From: Streptomyces violaceusniger Tu 4113
GTDB lineage: Bacteria; Actinomycetota; Actinomycetes; Streptomycetales; Streptomycetaceae
Assembly: GCF_000147815.2 (NCBI RefSeq)
Contig: NC_015957.1
Span: forward strand, 868,001-932,000
Length of the DNA stretch: 64,000 nt
Direction: 5' to 3'
Part shown: piece by piece, positions 33,765 to 42,019 of the stretch
How the letters are laid out: each line of letters opens with the position of its first letter
How positions within the stretch are numbered: position 1 is the stretch's first letter
The notes under the pieces: model-generated
What the model was told of the DNA's origin: nothing
What the model saw: the letters and a program-made list of their open reading frames with translations, nothing else
Database searches by the model: none
Made by a program: the position numbers and the translations under genes

Positions 33765-34394
33765 ATGAGTCACACGTCCGGGGTCCGGCAGGCCCAGAAG
33801 GAGAAGACCCGGCGCGCCCTGATGGACGCGGCGTTGCGGCTGCTGGAGGACCAGAGCCTGAGCAGTCTGGGGCTGCGCGAGGTCACGCGGGCGGTGGGGG
33901 TGGCGCCGGCCGCCTTCTATCGGCACTTCCGGGATCTGAGCGATCTCGGTGTCGCGCTGGTCGAGGAGTCCCTGGGCAGCCTGCACCATATGATCGGCGC
34001 GATACTCGCAGGTCAGGACGGTGACGAGGAGCGGATCGACGCCACCGTCGAGGCGGTCGCCGAGCATGTCCGCCGCTATCCCGCGCATATTCGCTTCATC
34101 GCACGCGAGCGGCATGGCGGGGTGCGGGCGGTGCGCGAGGCCATCGCCGCCGAGCTGGACCGATTCGCCGATGAGGTGGCCGCCGACTTCTCCCCGCGGC
34201 TGACGCCGGACGGCTGGCCGCCGGAAGATGTCCGGATGCTTGCGGAGCTGTATGTGGACCACATGGTGATGACGGCGACGGCGTTCCTGGAGGCGCAGCC
34301 GGATCATCCGCGGCTGGAGCGGCGGGTCGCCGACACCGCGCGCAAGCAGCTCATGCTGATCAGCCTCGGGCGCCGGCACTGGCGCGACGGGTGA
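33765..34394 (+). CDS. TetR-family regulator
   Basis: The 209-aa protein has an N-terminal TetR HTH (KTRRALMDAALRLLEDQSLS, LREVTRAVGVAPAAFYRHF) followed by a helical ligand domain with HVRRYPAHIRFIARERHGG and VDHMVMTATAFLEA. This is close to a FabR/YcdC-like subgroup that senses acyl chains, although ligand assignment is speculative. Two palindromes with AACAG cores flank its promoter region. Its 3' end overlaps the convergent metalloprotease gene by 35 bp. Confidence 0.88.
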   Translation: MSHTSGVRQAQKEKTRRALMDAALRLLEDQSLSSLGLREVTRAVGVAPAAFYRHFRDLSDLGVALVEESLGSLHHMIGAILAGQDGDEERIDATVEAVAEHVRRYPAHIRFIARERHGGVRAVREAIAAELDRFADEVAADFSPRLTPDGWPPEDVRMLAELYVDHMVMTATAFLEAQPDHPRLERRVADTARKQLMLISLGRRHWRDG

Positions 34395-35691
34395 TCTCCA
34401 CGCCGAAGTCCCCGGCCGCGTCCCGGCCGGTGACGCGGACGCGTATCCGCAGGCCGTTCGTCTCCGCGCGGAAGGTCTCGCCGGGTGCGTAGGCCGCGTC
34501 GCTGAGCCCGGGGTGGACGTTGCGCTCCCGGGTGCAGCCGCGGCCGTGGGGGGTGGAGTCCATGATGGTGACGGGGCCGCCGCCGGAGTCGACACCGGTG
34601 TCCACCCGGGAGATCAGCACACCGGGCTTGCATATGGCCTCGTCGTTGCCGCCGGTCGCGCGCGCCTCGATCGCATAGCCGGTGGACGGCGAGACGGGGA
34701 CGAAGAGGAGCTTGGTCCCCTCCGGGCGGCTCAGCGGGGACAGGGCGTGCGCGAAGACCCCGGAGCGGGCGGCGCAGGCGATCTGCCGCGGGCCGAGCCA
34801 GCCCAGCTTCCACTTGTGCCAGGCCAGCAGGTCGTTGCCGGCGCCCCAGTCCTCGGACATCACATCCCAGTGGCCGGCCTTGTCGCCGCCGCCCCGGGTG
34901 TAGAGATCGGGCAGCCCGAAGACATGGCCGTTCTCATGGGGCAGGACGCGGAATCCGGTGCGGCGCAGCGAGCCGGAGCCGTCGTCCTGGCGGCTGTAGA
35001 CGAAGGAGACATTGGCCAGCGGCACGCCGTCGGCGGTCGGGGCCTGCTGGTTGTCGGCGTAGGTGACGGACAGCACGGCATGCGCGGCGGGCGGCCCGGC
35101 GTTCGGGGTGACCAGGACGTTCACCAGGTCGTAGCGGCGGAAGTCGACCTTGGGATCGGCGGCCTTGGCGATGTCGGCCACCAGTTTGCGATAGCCCGGG
35201 TCGAAGGGGCTGCCGCGCTTGATGCCGTAGGCGCGGAACGAGCGGGGCATCCGCAGCCAGTGGCTGATCGGCATCTCGGGGCGGTAGTCCAGCCGTCCGT
35301 ACGAGCTCTGCGCGAACCACCGGGTGGTCTGGGGGAAGAACTCCTGGAAGCGCTGGCGGGCGGCGCCCTGGCCGCGCACATCGGGAAAGTCGATCATGAG
35401 GTTGAGGGCGTGGACCGTGCCGGTGCTGCGGCTGTAGCCGCGGCTGGTGGGTATGCCCTCGGACATCTGCAGCCCCCGGCCGGAGGCGAGGGCGCAGGGC
35501 GCGAGCGAGCCGAAGGCCGTCCGTCCGGAGGGTACCGGGGCCAGCTTCGGGGGCGCGGGGGACGCGGGACGCGGAGTCGCCGCCGGGGCGACCACCGCCA
35601 CCGTGAGCACGGCGGCAGTGGCGAATGCGCTGCCTCTGCGGGGCCGGCGTATTCGTATGCGGTGACGGGTGGTCCCATGCGTCTGCCTCAT
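34360..35691 (-). CDS. Secreted M6-like zinc metalloprotease
   Basis: A basic N-terminus and hydrophobic core (FATAAVLTVAVVAPAATPRP) form the signal sequence. The catalytic motif is HENGHVFGLPDLY at about residue 252, an HExxH zinc site with a downstream metal ligand, preceded by the M6 pattern LNLMIDFPDV and SSYGRLDYRP. It resembles immune-inhibitor-A/M6-type peptidases but lacks a long C-terminal beta domain (443 aa total). ATG 35691 is chosen as it precedes the signal peptide directly. Its 3' end overlaps the convergent TetR gene. Confidence 0.85.
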   Translation of the reverse strand: MRQTHGTTRHRIRIRRPRRGSAFATAAVLTVAVVAPAATPRPASPAPPKLAPVPSGRTAFGSLAPCALASGRGLQMSEGIPTSRGYSRSTGTVHALNLMIDFPDVRGQGAARQRFQEFFPQTTRWFAQSSYGRLDYRPEMPISHWLRMPRSFRAYGIKRGSPFDPGYRKLVADIAKAADPKVDFRRYDLVNVLVTPNAGPPAAHAVLSVTYADNQQAPTADGVPLANVSFVYSRQDDGSGSLRRTGFRVLPHENGHVFGLPDLYTRGGGDKAGHWDVMSEDWGAGNDLLAWHKWKLGWLGPRQIACAARSGVFAHALSPLSRPEGTKLLFVPVSPSTGYAIEARATGGNDEAICKPGVLISRVDTGVDSGGGPVTIMDSTPHGRGCTRERNVHPGLSDAAYAPGETFRAETNGLRIRVRVTGRDAAGDFGVEITRRASAGARG

Positions 35692-35823
35692 TGCCGACCA
35701 CGCTGCGACGGCACGGGCCGGGGCGCTCGTGGGGTGCCGCCGAGCGGGGGAATGACCTGCTCCGTCCGGGTGGCGGGGGTGCCGGACAGGTGTGAGGCAG
35801 GTCACCTGCGGACGCGGAAATTC

Positions 35824-35840
35824 CGGGGAGTGATTCCCCG
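35824..35840. promoter_or_regulatory. TetR operator copy A (CGGGGA-N5-TCCCCG)
   Basis: A perfect 6-bp dyad with a 5-bp spacer, embedded in a larger inverted repeat (35821-35843 against 35860-35882). Copy B follows 39 bp on. Confidence 0.8.
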
Positions 35841-35862
35841 TTTAACCCGATGACCGCATAAA

Positions 35863-35879
35863 CGGGGACTGACTCCCCG
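35863..35879. promoter_or_regulatory. TetR operator copy B (CGGGGA-N5-TCCCCG)
   Basis: The same perfect dyad as copy A with a different spacer. The pair lies in the divergent region between the metalloprotease and the TetR gene, about 100 bp before the TetR start. Confidence 0.8.
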
Positions 35880-35978
35880 GAAATGTTGAAGCTCGAACGT
35901 CTGGGCCGGGGCCTGGTGTCGCCACCAAGCCGCCGGAAAACCGTACGCATGGATCCGTACGCGGAAGGGAGTGCTGTG

Positions 35979-36629
35979 ATGGCCGCCGACACGATGACCG
36001 CGAAGTCCGCGCAGCCCCGGCTGCGCGCGGACGCCCTGCGCAATCGGGAGCGTATTGTCGTGGCCGCCCGTGAGGTGATCGTCGAATCCGGGGCTCATAT
36101 CCCCCTCGATGAAATCGCTCGACGGGCGGGGGTCGGGAATGCCACGATCTATCGGCACTTCACGGACCGCCGTGAGCTCATCCACCATGTGGCGCTTGCG
36201 GTGATGTCCGGCGTCGCCGACCAGGCCGAATCCGCCCTGGCCGAGGAGGCCGACTCCTTCTCGGCACTGCGGCGCTTCGTCCATGCCGCGGCGGATGAGC
36301 GCATCGGCGCGCTGTGCCTTCTGCTCTCCGACGGCCTCGACAAGGAGCACCCTGATCTCATAGCCGTCCGCGACCGTCTGTCCGCCGGTGTCGAGGCCCT
36401 GATGGGGGCCGCGAAAGTCGAGGGCCGACTGCGCACCGACATCGGTGTCGGTGATCTCATGGTCGCGCTCAACCAGCTCACCCGGCCGCTGCCCGGCAGC
36501 TTCTGTGTGGACTTCGACGCCTTTGTGCACCGGCATCTACAACTGTTCCTGGACGGATTGCAGGCCCCGGCGCGCTCCGAACTACCCGGCGAGTCCGTGA
36601 CCTTGGAGGATCTGCAGCACCGGCCGTGA
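35979..36629 (+). CDS. TetR-family regulator of the adjacent MFS pump
   Basis: The HTH reads LRNRERIVVAAREVIVESGA, IPLDEIARRAGVGNATIYRH and FTDRRELIHHV, followed by an AefR/SACE-type helical domain common in actinobacterial TetRs that control drug efflux. ATG 35979 is chosen because GGAAGGGAG lies 6 nt upstream; in-frame ATGs occur further upstream within the leader. Twin palindromes lie in its promoter region. The MFS gene follows on the same strand after about 175 bp, consistent with a repressor-pump pair. Confidence 0.87.
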   Translation: MAADTMTAKSAQPRLRADALRNRERIVVAAREVIVESGAHIPLDEIARRAGVGNATIYRHFTDRRELIHHVALAVMSGVADQAESALAEEADSFSALRRFVHAAADERIGALCLLLSDGLDKEHPDLIAVRDRLSAGVEALMGAAKVEGRLRTDIGVGDLMVALNQLTRPLPGSFCVDFDAFVHRHLQLFLDGLQAPARSELPGESVTLEDLQHRP

Positions 36630-36805
36630 CATAGATCGCATCCGGCCGATCCCGGAGCACCGCTTATTTCGCGCGCGTTCACAAGTCTTCTGTACGTGCG
36701 TCGACGCTTCTCGCTACCTGTTACCCAACGGCCTGCGTCGGCCTGACCTCGACCGGCCCCACTCGTCCCATTTATCACTCTCCGCACCGCTAGGTAGGCT
36801 CTCCC

Positions 36806-38317
36806 ATGCCTGAAACGGCACAATTCGTGGATCCCCGGCGCTGGAAAGCGCTGATATTCATCGCCCTCGCCCAGCTCATGGTCGTGCTCGACGCGACCAT
36901 CGTGAACATCGCGCTGCCCAGCGCCCAGGCCGACCTCGGCATCTCCGACGGCAACCGGCAGTGGGTCATCACGGCCTACGCCCTCGCCTTCGGCGGACTG
37001 CTGCTCTTCGGCGGCCGGATCGCCGACCTGTGGGGACGTAAGCGGACCTTCATCGTCGGCCTGGCCGGCTTCGCGGCCGCCTCGGCCATCGGCGGCGCCG
37101 CGCTGAACAGCAGCGTGCTGCTGGGCGCGCGGGCGCTGCAGGGTGTGTTCGGCGCGCTGCTCGCCCCCTCCGCGCTCTCGCTGCTCGCGGTGATGTTCAC
37201 CGACCCCAAGGAGCGCGCCAAGGCGTTCGGTGTCTTCGGTGCCATCGCGGGTGGTGGCGGTGCCGTCGGTCTGATCCTCGGCGGTGTGCTGACCGAGTAC
37301 ATGAACTGGCGCTGGACCTTCTTCGTGAACATTCCGTTCGCCATCGTCGCCGCGATCGGCGCGGTCGCCGTGATCCGCGACCCGGTGGAGAGCCGCAACA
37401 CCTCCCGGCTGGACGTCCCCGGTGTGCTCCTGGCCACCTCGGGTCTGGTCTCGCTGGTCTACGGCTTCACCCGCGCCGAGTCCGACGGCTGGTCCGCGGG
37501 CCTGACCATCGGTCTGTTCGTCGCCGCGGCCGTGCTGCTGATCACCTTCGTGGCCGTCGAGTCGCGGGTGAAGGCGCCGCTGCTGCCGCTGCGCGTGGTC
37601 ACCGACCGGAACCGGGGCGGTGTCTACGCCTCGCTGGGCCTCGCCATCATCGGCATGTTCGGCCTGTTCCTCTTCCTCACCTACTACATGCAGGTCGTCA
37701 AGGGGTACAGCCCGGTCAGGACCGGCTTCGCCTTCCTGCCGATGGTCGCGGGCATGATCACCGGCTCGACGCAGATCGGCGCCCGGCTGATGACCCGGGT
37801 CCCGGCGCGGCTGCTGATGGGGCCGGGCTTCCTGGTCGCCTCGGTGGGCATGCTGCTGCTGACCCAGATCGACCTGGACACCTCGTACCCGGCGCTGATC
37901 CTGCCCGGGTTCCTGTTCCTCGGCCTCGGCATGGGTACCGCCTTCATGCCGGCGATGAGCCTGGCCACGCATGGTGTCGAGCCGCGTGACGCGGGTGTCG
38001 CCTCGGCGATGGTCAACACTTCGCAGCAGGTGGGCGGCGCCATCGGCACCGCGCTCCTGAACACCATCGCGGCGAGCGCCACCACCGCGTACGCCAAGTC
38101 GCATGCGGCGGGCGCCCCTTCCCGCACGGCGCTGGAGCTGCAGTCGATGGTGCACGGCTACACGGCCGCCATCTGGTGGGCGGTCGGCATCCTGGTGCTG
38201 GCCGGGGTGATCGCCATCACGATGGTCAACGCCGGACATCAGGGGGGCGGCGGCGCGGTCGCCGGCTCCGATGAAGAAGGAGCGGTGGAGGACGCCATTC
38301 CGGTCATGGCGCACTGA
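36806..38317 (+). CDS. MFS drug exporter, DHA2 (14-TM, EmrB/QacA) family
   Basis: The 503-aa protein has the DHA2 markers: motif D1 LMVVLDATIVNIALPSAQAD in TM1, motif A GGRIADLWGRKRTFI in the loop between TM2 and TM3, and motif C GAIAGGGGAVGLILGGVLTE in TM5. About 14 hydrophobic segments are visible, ending with a charged cytoplasmic tail. It exports drugs or secondary metabolites using the proton gradient. The TetR gene immediately upstream is its probable repressor. A hairpin terminator follows. Confidence 0.92.
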   Translation: MPETAQFVDPRRWKALIFIALAQLMVVLDATIVNIALPSAQADLGISDGNRQWVITAYALAFGGLLLFGGRIADLWGRKRTFIVGLAGFAAASAIGGAALNSSVLLGARALQGVFGALLAPSALSLLAVMFTDPKERAKAFGVFGAIAGGGGAVGLILGGVLTEYMNWRWTFFVNIPFAIVAAIGAVAVIRDPVESRNTSRLDVPGVLLATSGLVSLVYGFTRAESDGWSAGLTIGLFVAAAVLLITFVAVESRVKAPLLPLRVVTDRNRGGVYASLGLAIIGMFGLFLFLTYYMQVVKGYSPVRTGFAFLPMVAGMITGSTQIGARLMTRVPARLLMGPGFLVASVGMLLLTQIDLDTSYPALILPGFLFLGLGMGTAFMPAMSLATHGVEPRDAGVASAMVNTSQQVGGAIGTALLNTIAASATTAYAKSHAAGAPSRTALELQSMVHGYTAAIWWAVGILVLAGVIAITMVNAGHQGGGGAVAGSDEEGAVEDAIPVMAH

Positions 38318-38348
38318 CGCGCTGAGGTAGTTCGTAGCAGGGCGGAGG

Positions 38349-38384
38349 CCCCGTTCCCCTGGGGAGAATCCTGGGGGAGCGGGG
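38349..38384 (+). terminator. Terminator after the MFS gene
   Basis: CCCCGTTCCCC (38349-38359) pairs with GGGGAGCGGGG (38374-38384), with one G-U pair and a 14-nt loop, about 30 bp past the MFS stop. Confidence 0.7.
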
Positions 38385-38448
38385 TCTTCGTGCGCCTTCT
38401 CGCGCCTTCGTGCGCCTCGTGCGCCTTCGCGTGTCGGTCCCAGGGGCG

Positions 38449-38961
38449 TCAGCGCAGCCAGGGGAGGTCGGCACCCTCCGGCTGCAGACCGTCCGCGACG
38501 ATCCGGCAGATGGTGCCGAACTGCTCGACCTGCTCGGGGGTGAGCCGGTCGAAGACGGCCATCCGCACGGCGGATACATGGCCGGGGGCGGTCTCCTCCA
38601 GCACCTTGAGTCCCTTGTCGGTGAGGACCGCGTTCTGCCCGCGCTTGTCGTCGGGGCAGTCCTCGCGCCGGACCCAGCCGTCCTTCTCCATGCGCGCGAC
38701 GGCATGGGACAGCCGGGATCGGGTGATCTTGGCGGCCTCGGCCAGTTCGGTCATCCGCATCCGGTGGCGTGGCGCCCAGGAGAGCTTCACCAGCAGCCCG
38801 TAGTAGACGTGGGGCATGCCGGCGTCGCGCTGCAACTGGCGGTCGAGGTGATCCTCCAGAAGCATTCTCGCCTGGACATACGCCAGCCAACTGCGCTGCT
38901 CGTCATCGGTCAGCCAACGCGGTTCTTCGGTGTCTGAGGGGGTCTTCATGGCGTCGTCCAC
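38449..38961 (-). CDS. MarR-family regulator
   Basis: The 170-aa protein has a winged helix with VYYGLLVKLSWAPRHRMRMT, LAEAAKITRSRLSHAVARME, and the wing KDGWVRREDCPDDKRGQNAV. Dimerisation helices lie at both ends. It is divergent from the DODA-type dioxygenase gene, and the 109-bp region between them holds TTGAAGT / ACTTCAA elements, so it most likely represses that gene in response to a phenolic ligand. The first start is GTG; an ATG four codons in (38949) is an equally good choice. Confidence 0.88.
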   Translation of the reverse strand: MDDAMKTPSDTEEPRWLTDDEQRSWLAYVQARMLLEDHLDRQLQRDAGMPHVYYGLLVKLSWAPRHRMRMTELAEAAKITRSRLSHAVARMEKDGWVRREDCPDDKRGQNAVLTDKGLKVLEETAPGHVSAVRMAVFDRLTPEQVEQFGTICRIVADGLQPEGADLPWLR

Positions 38962-38984
38962 GCGTCCATTCTAGAGAACACTTT

Positions 38985-39040
38985 TTGAAGTTTAAACAAG
39001 TGTGCGGTACAGTAATGCCGCGATTGCTTGAGACTTCAAG
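38985..39040. promoter_or_regulatory. Divergent MarR operator region
   Basis: TTGAAGT (38985-38991) is matched by ACTTCAA (39033-39039). The right-hand element is itself a dyad, CTTGA-GACT-TCAAG (39027-39040). Both lie between the divergent marR and dioxygenase starts. Confidence 0.6.
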
Positions 39041-39070
39041 TACCTTGTCGAGCTCTGCCGAGGAGACTTC

Positions 39071-39853
39071 ATGTCCGCGCTCGACGGGCGTATGCCCGCC
39101 CTCTACCTCAGTCATGGTGCTCCGCCGCTCGCCGACGATCCGGTCTGGCCCGGACAGCTCGCCGCCTGGGCCGCGGGCCTGCCCCGGCCTCAGGCCATTC
39201 TCATGATCTCCGCCCACTGGGAGGAGGCGCCCCTGGCGGTCGGGGCCACCCAGCAGGCGCCGCTGGTCTATGACTTCTGGGGGTTTCCCCAGCACTACTA
39301 TCAGGTGCGGTACGCCGCGCCGGGCGCCCCCGAGCTCGCCGAGCGGATCCGTAAGACGCTGCGCACGGCGGGTACCCCGGTCCAGGACATCCCCGATCGG
39401 GGGCTGGACCACGGGGCGTATGTGCCCCTGGTCGAGATGTATCCGGAGGCCGACATCCCGGTCCTGCAGGTCTCGATGCCGACCCTCGACCCGCGGAAGC
39501 TGATGGAGATCGGGCGGAAGCTGGCACCGCTGCGGGACGAGGGCGTCCTGATCGTCGGCAGCGGCTTCTTCACCCACAACCTGGCCGCGATGCGGCAGAG
39601 GGGCCCGACGCCGCCCAGTTGGTCGGCCGAGTTCGACGACTGGGGGCAGCGGGCCCTGGACGCCCAGGACATCGACGCGCTGCTGGACTTCGAGCACACG
39701 GCCCCGGCGGGACGGCTCGCCCACCCGCGCACCGAACACTTCGCGCCGTTGTTCGTCACACTGGGCGCGGCGGAGGCGGAGTTGGGCAGCCAGCGGAGCG
39801 TTATCGACGGCTTCTGGATGGGGTTGGCGAAGCGGTCGGTGCAGTTGGGGTGA
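39071..39853 (+). CDS. DODA-type extradiol dioxygenase (LigB/YgiD superfamily)
   Basis: The 260-aa protein begins PALYLSHGAPPLADDPVW, with a metal-ligand His in SHGAPP. It has ILMISAHWEEAPLAVG (second His), GLDHGAYVPLVEMYPEADIP (third His) and SGFFTHNLAAM, the full set for 4,5-DOPA-type extradiol dioxygenases. These bind Zn or Fe and cleave catechols. It is paired with a divergent MarR repressor, a common arrangement for aromatic-stress genes. The true substrate is unknown. Confidence 0.9.
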   Translation: MSALDGRMPALYLSHGAPPLADDPVWPGQLAAWAAGLPRPQAILMISAHWEEAPLAVGATQQAPLVYDFWGFPQHYYQVRYAAPGAPELAERIRKTLRTAGTPVQDIPDRGLDHGAYVPLVEMYPEADIPVLQVSMPTLDPRKLMEIGRKLAPLRDEGVLIVGSGFFTHNLAAMRQRGPTPPSWSAEFDDWGQRALDAQDIDALLDFEHTAPAGRLAHPRTEHFAPLFVTLGAAEAELGSQRSVIDGFWMGLAKRSVQLG

Positions 39854-39921
39854 GTGGGGGGAGCGGGGAGGGCTCGGCGAGGGGGTGGGTCCGAGCGGGT
39901 ACGGACCGGCTCGTGCCCGCC

Positions 39922-41028
39922 TCAGAGCGCCGGATCGATCATCGCGCAGGCGTGGAGTGCCGCGGCCAGGGCCATGGCGTCCGGGCCCTGGGCGACATCG
40001 AGGGCGGTGTCGGTGAGCTTGATGGCGTGCTCATCGCCGTGCACGGCGGCGCGGGCGAAGACCTCCTCGGGGGTGACGCCTGCCGCGGACGGCAGCCGGT
40101 CGGCCGGGAGCGGCTCCCGCGGCGCGTACACCGCCGTGACCGCGGCGCTCGCCGCCCATGCCGCGTCCAGACTCGGCACCCACAGCTCGCGCGGCAGCGC
40201 GGGCAGGACGCGCAGTACGGCGTTGGGCGCGGTCGCGGCGTGGACCAGCATGACCGGTGAGCCGTGGCCGTGGGTGGCGTAGCGATGGGTCGCGGCCCGC
40301 ACCAGCTCGGTCAGCCGCCGGCGCGCCTCTTCCGACGGGTCGGCGGCGTCGGGGGCGGTCGTCCGGCTGGTGGGCTGCGGGGCGGTCGGCCGGCCGGGCT
40401 GCGGGGTGGGCGGCCAGGTGGGGAAGGCGGTGAGCCGGGCCAGCCGCGCCCGTATGCCACCGCTCTGGTCCGCGACCGGCTCCACGGCGGCCAGTGCGTC
40501 GGCCGCCGTCCCGGAGGCGGGGCCCGGCCGCTGCCGGAGCGGCGGCAGCGGGGCGTGCCGGGCGGCCCAGTAGCCGAGGGCGTGGGCCAGTTCGGCGGTG
40601 CGGGGAGCGGTCGTAGTGCCCGGGTCGTCCAGGAGGGTCCGTACGGCATGGCCGACGCGGATCACCGGATGTGTCGCGCCGCCCGCGATGCCCGGCAGCA
40701 GCCGTGGCCACCACACGGCGAGCACGTCCCGCCAGGGGCGGTCGGTGAGCTCCCGGTCGAAGTAGGCGGGCCAGTCGGCGAGACGGCGTGGATCGCCGAG
40801 CGCCTCGCGCCAGTTCTCTTCGGTGATCCGCGCGTACGAGCCCGGCATCTCCTCCAGCTTGTCGCGATAGCGGTCCAGCCACCGGTGCACGGTGCGGCCC
40901 TGGCCGTGACGCACCAGCGCCTCCACGGCCATCGGCGCGTGATTGCTCAGCCATCCCTCATGCTCGGGGCCTGAGGCATGCAGTCGCTCGAGGGCTTCGT
41001 CGAGGGTTCCACTCGTGTCGTCTGTCAT
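39922..41028 (-). CDS. Questin oxidase-like protein (DUF4243)
   Basis: The N-terminus has EGWLSNHAPMAVEALVRHGQ, followed by WLDRYRDKLEEMP, then the signature DVLAVWWPRLLPGIAGGATH and PVIRVGHAVRTLL, shared with fungal questin oxidase (Baeyer-Villiger-type ring opening in geodin biosynthesis) and its many actinobacterial homologues. A Pro-rich insert near residues 205-235 separates N- and C-terminal helical parts. Family membership is fairly clear; catalysis in bacteria is unproven. It is convergent with the dioxygenase gene. Confidence 0.8.
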   Translation of the reverse strand: MTDDTSGTLDEALERLHASGPEHEGWLSNHAPMAVEALVRHGQGRTVHRWLDRYRDKLEEMPGSYARITEENWREALGDPRRLADWPAYFDRELTDRPWRDVLAVWWPRLLPGIAGGATHPVIRVGHAVRTLLDDPGTTTAPRTAELAHALGYWAARHAPLPPLRQRPGPASGTAADALAAVEPVADQSGGIRARLARLTAFPTWPPTPQPGRPTAPQPTSRTTAPDAADPSEEARRRLTELVRAATHRYATHGHGSPVMLVHAATAPNAVLRVLPALPRELWVPSLDAAWAASAAVTAVYAPREPLPADRLPSAAGVTPEEVFARAAVHGDEHAIKLTDTALDVAQGPDAMALAAALHACAMIDPAL

Positions 41029-41154
41029 GACCTCACGCTAGGGAGGGCGGGACGGTCCCGAATCGGGCCGGGGACGGAAGCGTGCGGGGACCAACGACCT
41101 AAGCCGGGGCCGGGGCGGGAGGGCCGGGGGCCTCGGCCGGAGGTCTGGGCCGGG

Positions 41155-41212
41155 GCTACGGAAGGCTGCGGCGGGCTACCGGGCTACCGGGCTACCGGGC
41201 TGCGGGCTACGG
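41155..41212. repeat. GGGCTACC tandem repeats
   Basis: Five to six copies of an 8-9 bp GGCTACCGG-like unit lie between the questin-oxidase-like gene start (41028) and the end of the next gene (41231). Confidence 0.7.
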
Positions 41213-41230
41213 GTCATGGCGGATCACGGG

Positions 41231-41647
41231 CTACTGCCGAGGGCGCTCCTCCCGTACGTGGAAGACGTAGAACACTATGCCCATCATCGCGAGCCCCGCC
41301 CCGAGCCCGATCCCCGCGGACCGGTACACCGAGCCTCCGCTCACGGCGTGCAGAAAGCCGAGCGCACAGCCGAGGAGCGTCCCGTAGAGCACAGCCCGGA
41401 GCTCCGGCATCAGGCTCGGCGTCATCCTGCCGAGGGCGTAGCAGAGCACCCCGACCACCACCGCCGACACCACGCCGAGGACGGCGGACGCGGGGATGGT
41501 GGAGCCTTGATTGTGGTCCACGAACATCATCCAGCCGCCGAAGAGCACCGCCAGAACGACGGGGATGCCCCAGGAGGCGGAGGGGTGCAGTGGGAGGTGG
41601 AGCCGCGGATGGTGGCGGTGGCTCACCGGGGCTGTGGGGGCATTCAT
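41231..41647 (-). CDS. Four-helix membrane protein of unknown function
   Basis: From ATG 41647 the 138-aa protein has a His/Pro-rich cytosolic start (SHRHHPRLHLPLHPSASWG), then four hydrophobic segments: IPVVLAVLFGGWMMFV, AVLGVVSAVVVGVLCYALG, LYGTLLGCALGFLHAVSGG and IGLGAGLAMMGIVFYVFHV, ending with a charged tail. It resembles small Streptomyces integral membrane proteins without assigned role. The longer open frame upstream lacks sense as protein. It is divergent from hrdD. Confidence 0.75.
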   Translation of the reverse strand: MNAPTAPVSHRHHPRLHLPLHPSASWGIPVVLAVLFGGWMMFVDHNQGSTIPASAVLGVVSAVVVGVLCYALGRMTPSLMPELRAVLYGTLLGCALGFLHAVSGGSVYRSAGIGLGAGLAMMGIVFYVFHVREERPRQ

Positions 41648-41916
41648 GACCGAACTCCTCGTCGCCGCGTCCCCGCCCTGACCTGTCACTTTCCAGCGCA
41701 CACCCATGTGGAGGGCCGGGCAACCCGGGGCGATGGGCCATCCGGGCAACCGGGAGCCCGCGAGATTCGTCTTGACAGATGAGAGACGGGCGGGAGAGCC
41801 GCAGAAGGCGGCGGTACAGGGGGTCTGACCTGCGCTTCCCGCCGCTTCGGCAGTGCGCTGAGCCCCGTGTGGGTGGACAGGATACTGCATGATCGTAAAA
41901 AGGTGGGGGCCTGATG

Positions 41917-41942
41917 GGAATTCTGTCCTGATTCCAGTCGTT
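41917..41942 (+). promoter_or_regulatory. Candidate ECF (sigma-E-like) promoter of hrdD
   Basis: GGAATT at 41917-41922 and TCGTT at 41938-41942, 15 nt apart, resemble the GGAACY-N15/16-CGTC/GTT pattern recognised by sigma-E. In S. coelicolor hrdD is reported to be sigma-E dependent. This is inference from similarity only. Confidence 0.4.
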
Positions 41943-42019
41943 GTTTCCTTCGGACGGGGCACCCGACACCGGAGATTCCGTCCATAGTCCGCGCCCGATC
42001 CATCTGTAAGGGAGCACGC

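Noticed and set aside
36149-38890. 913-codon minus-strand open frame across TetR, MFS and MarR genes
   Set aside because: It is the antisense of clear genes, an artefact of high GC, and has no recognisable domains.
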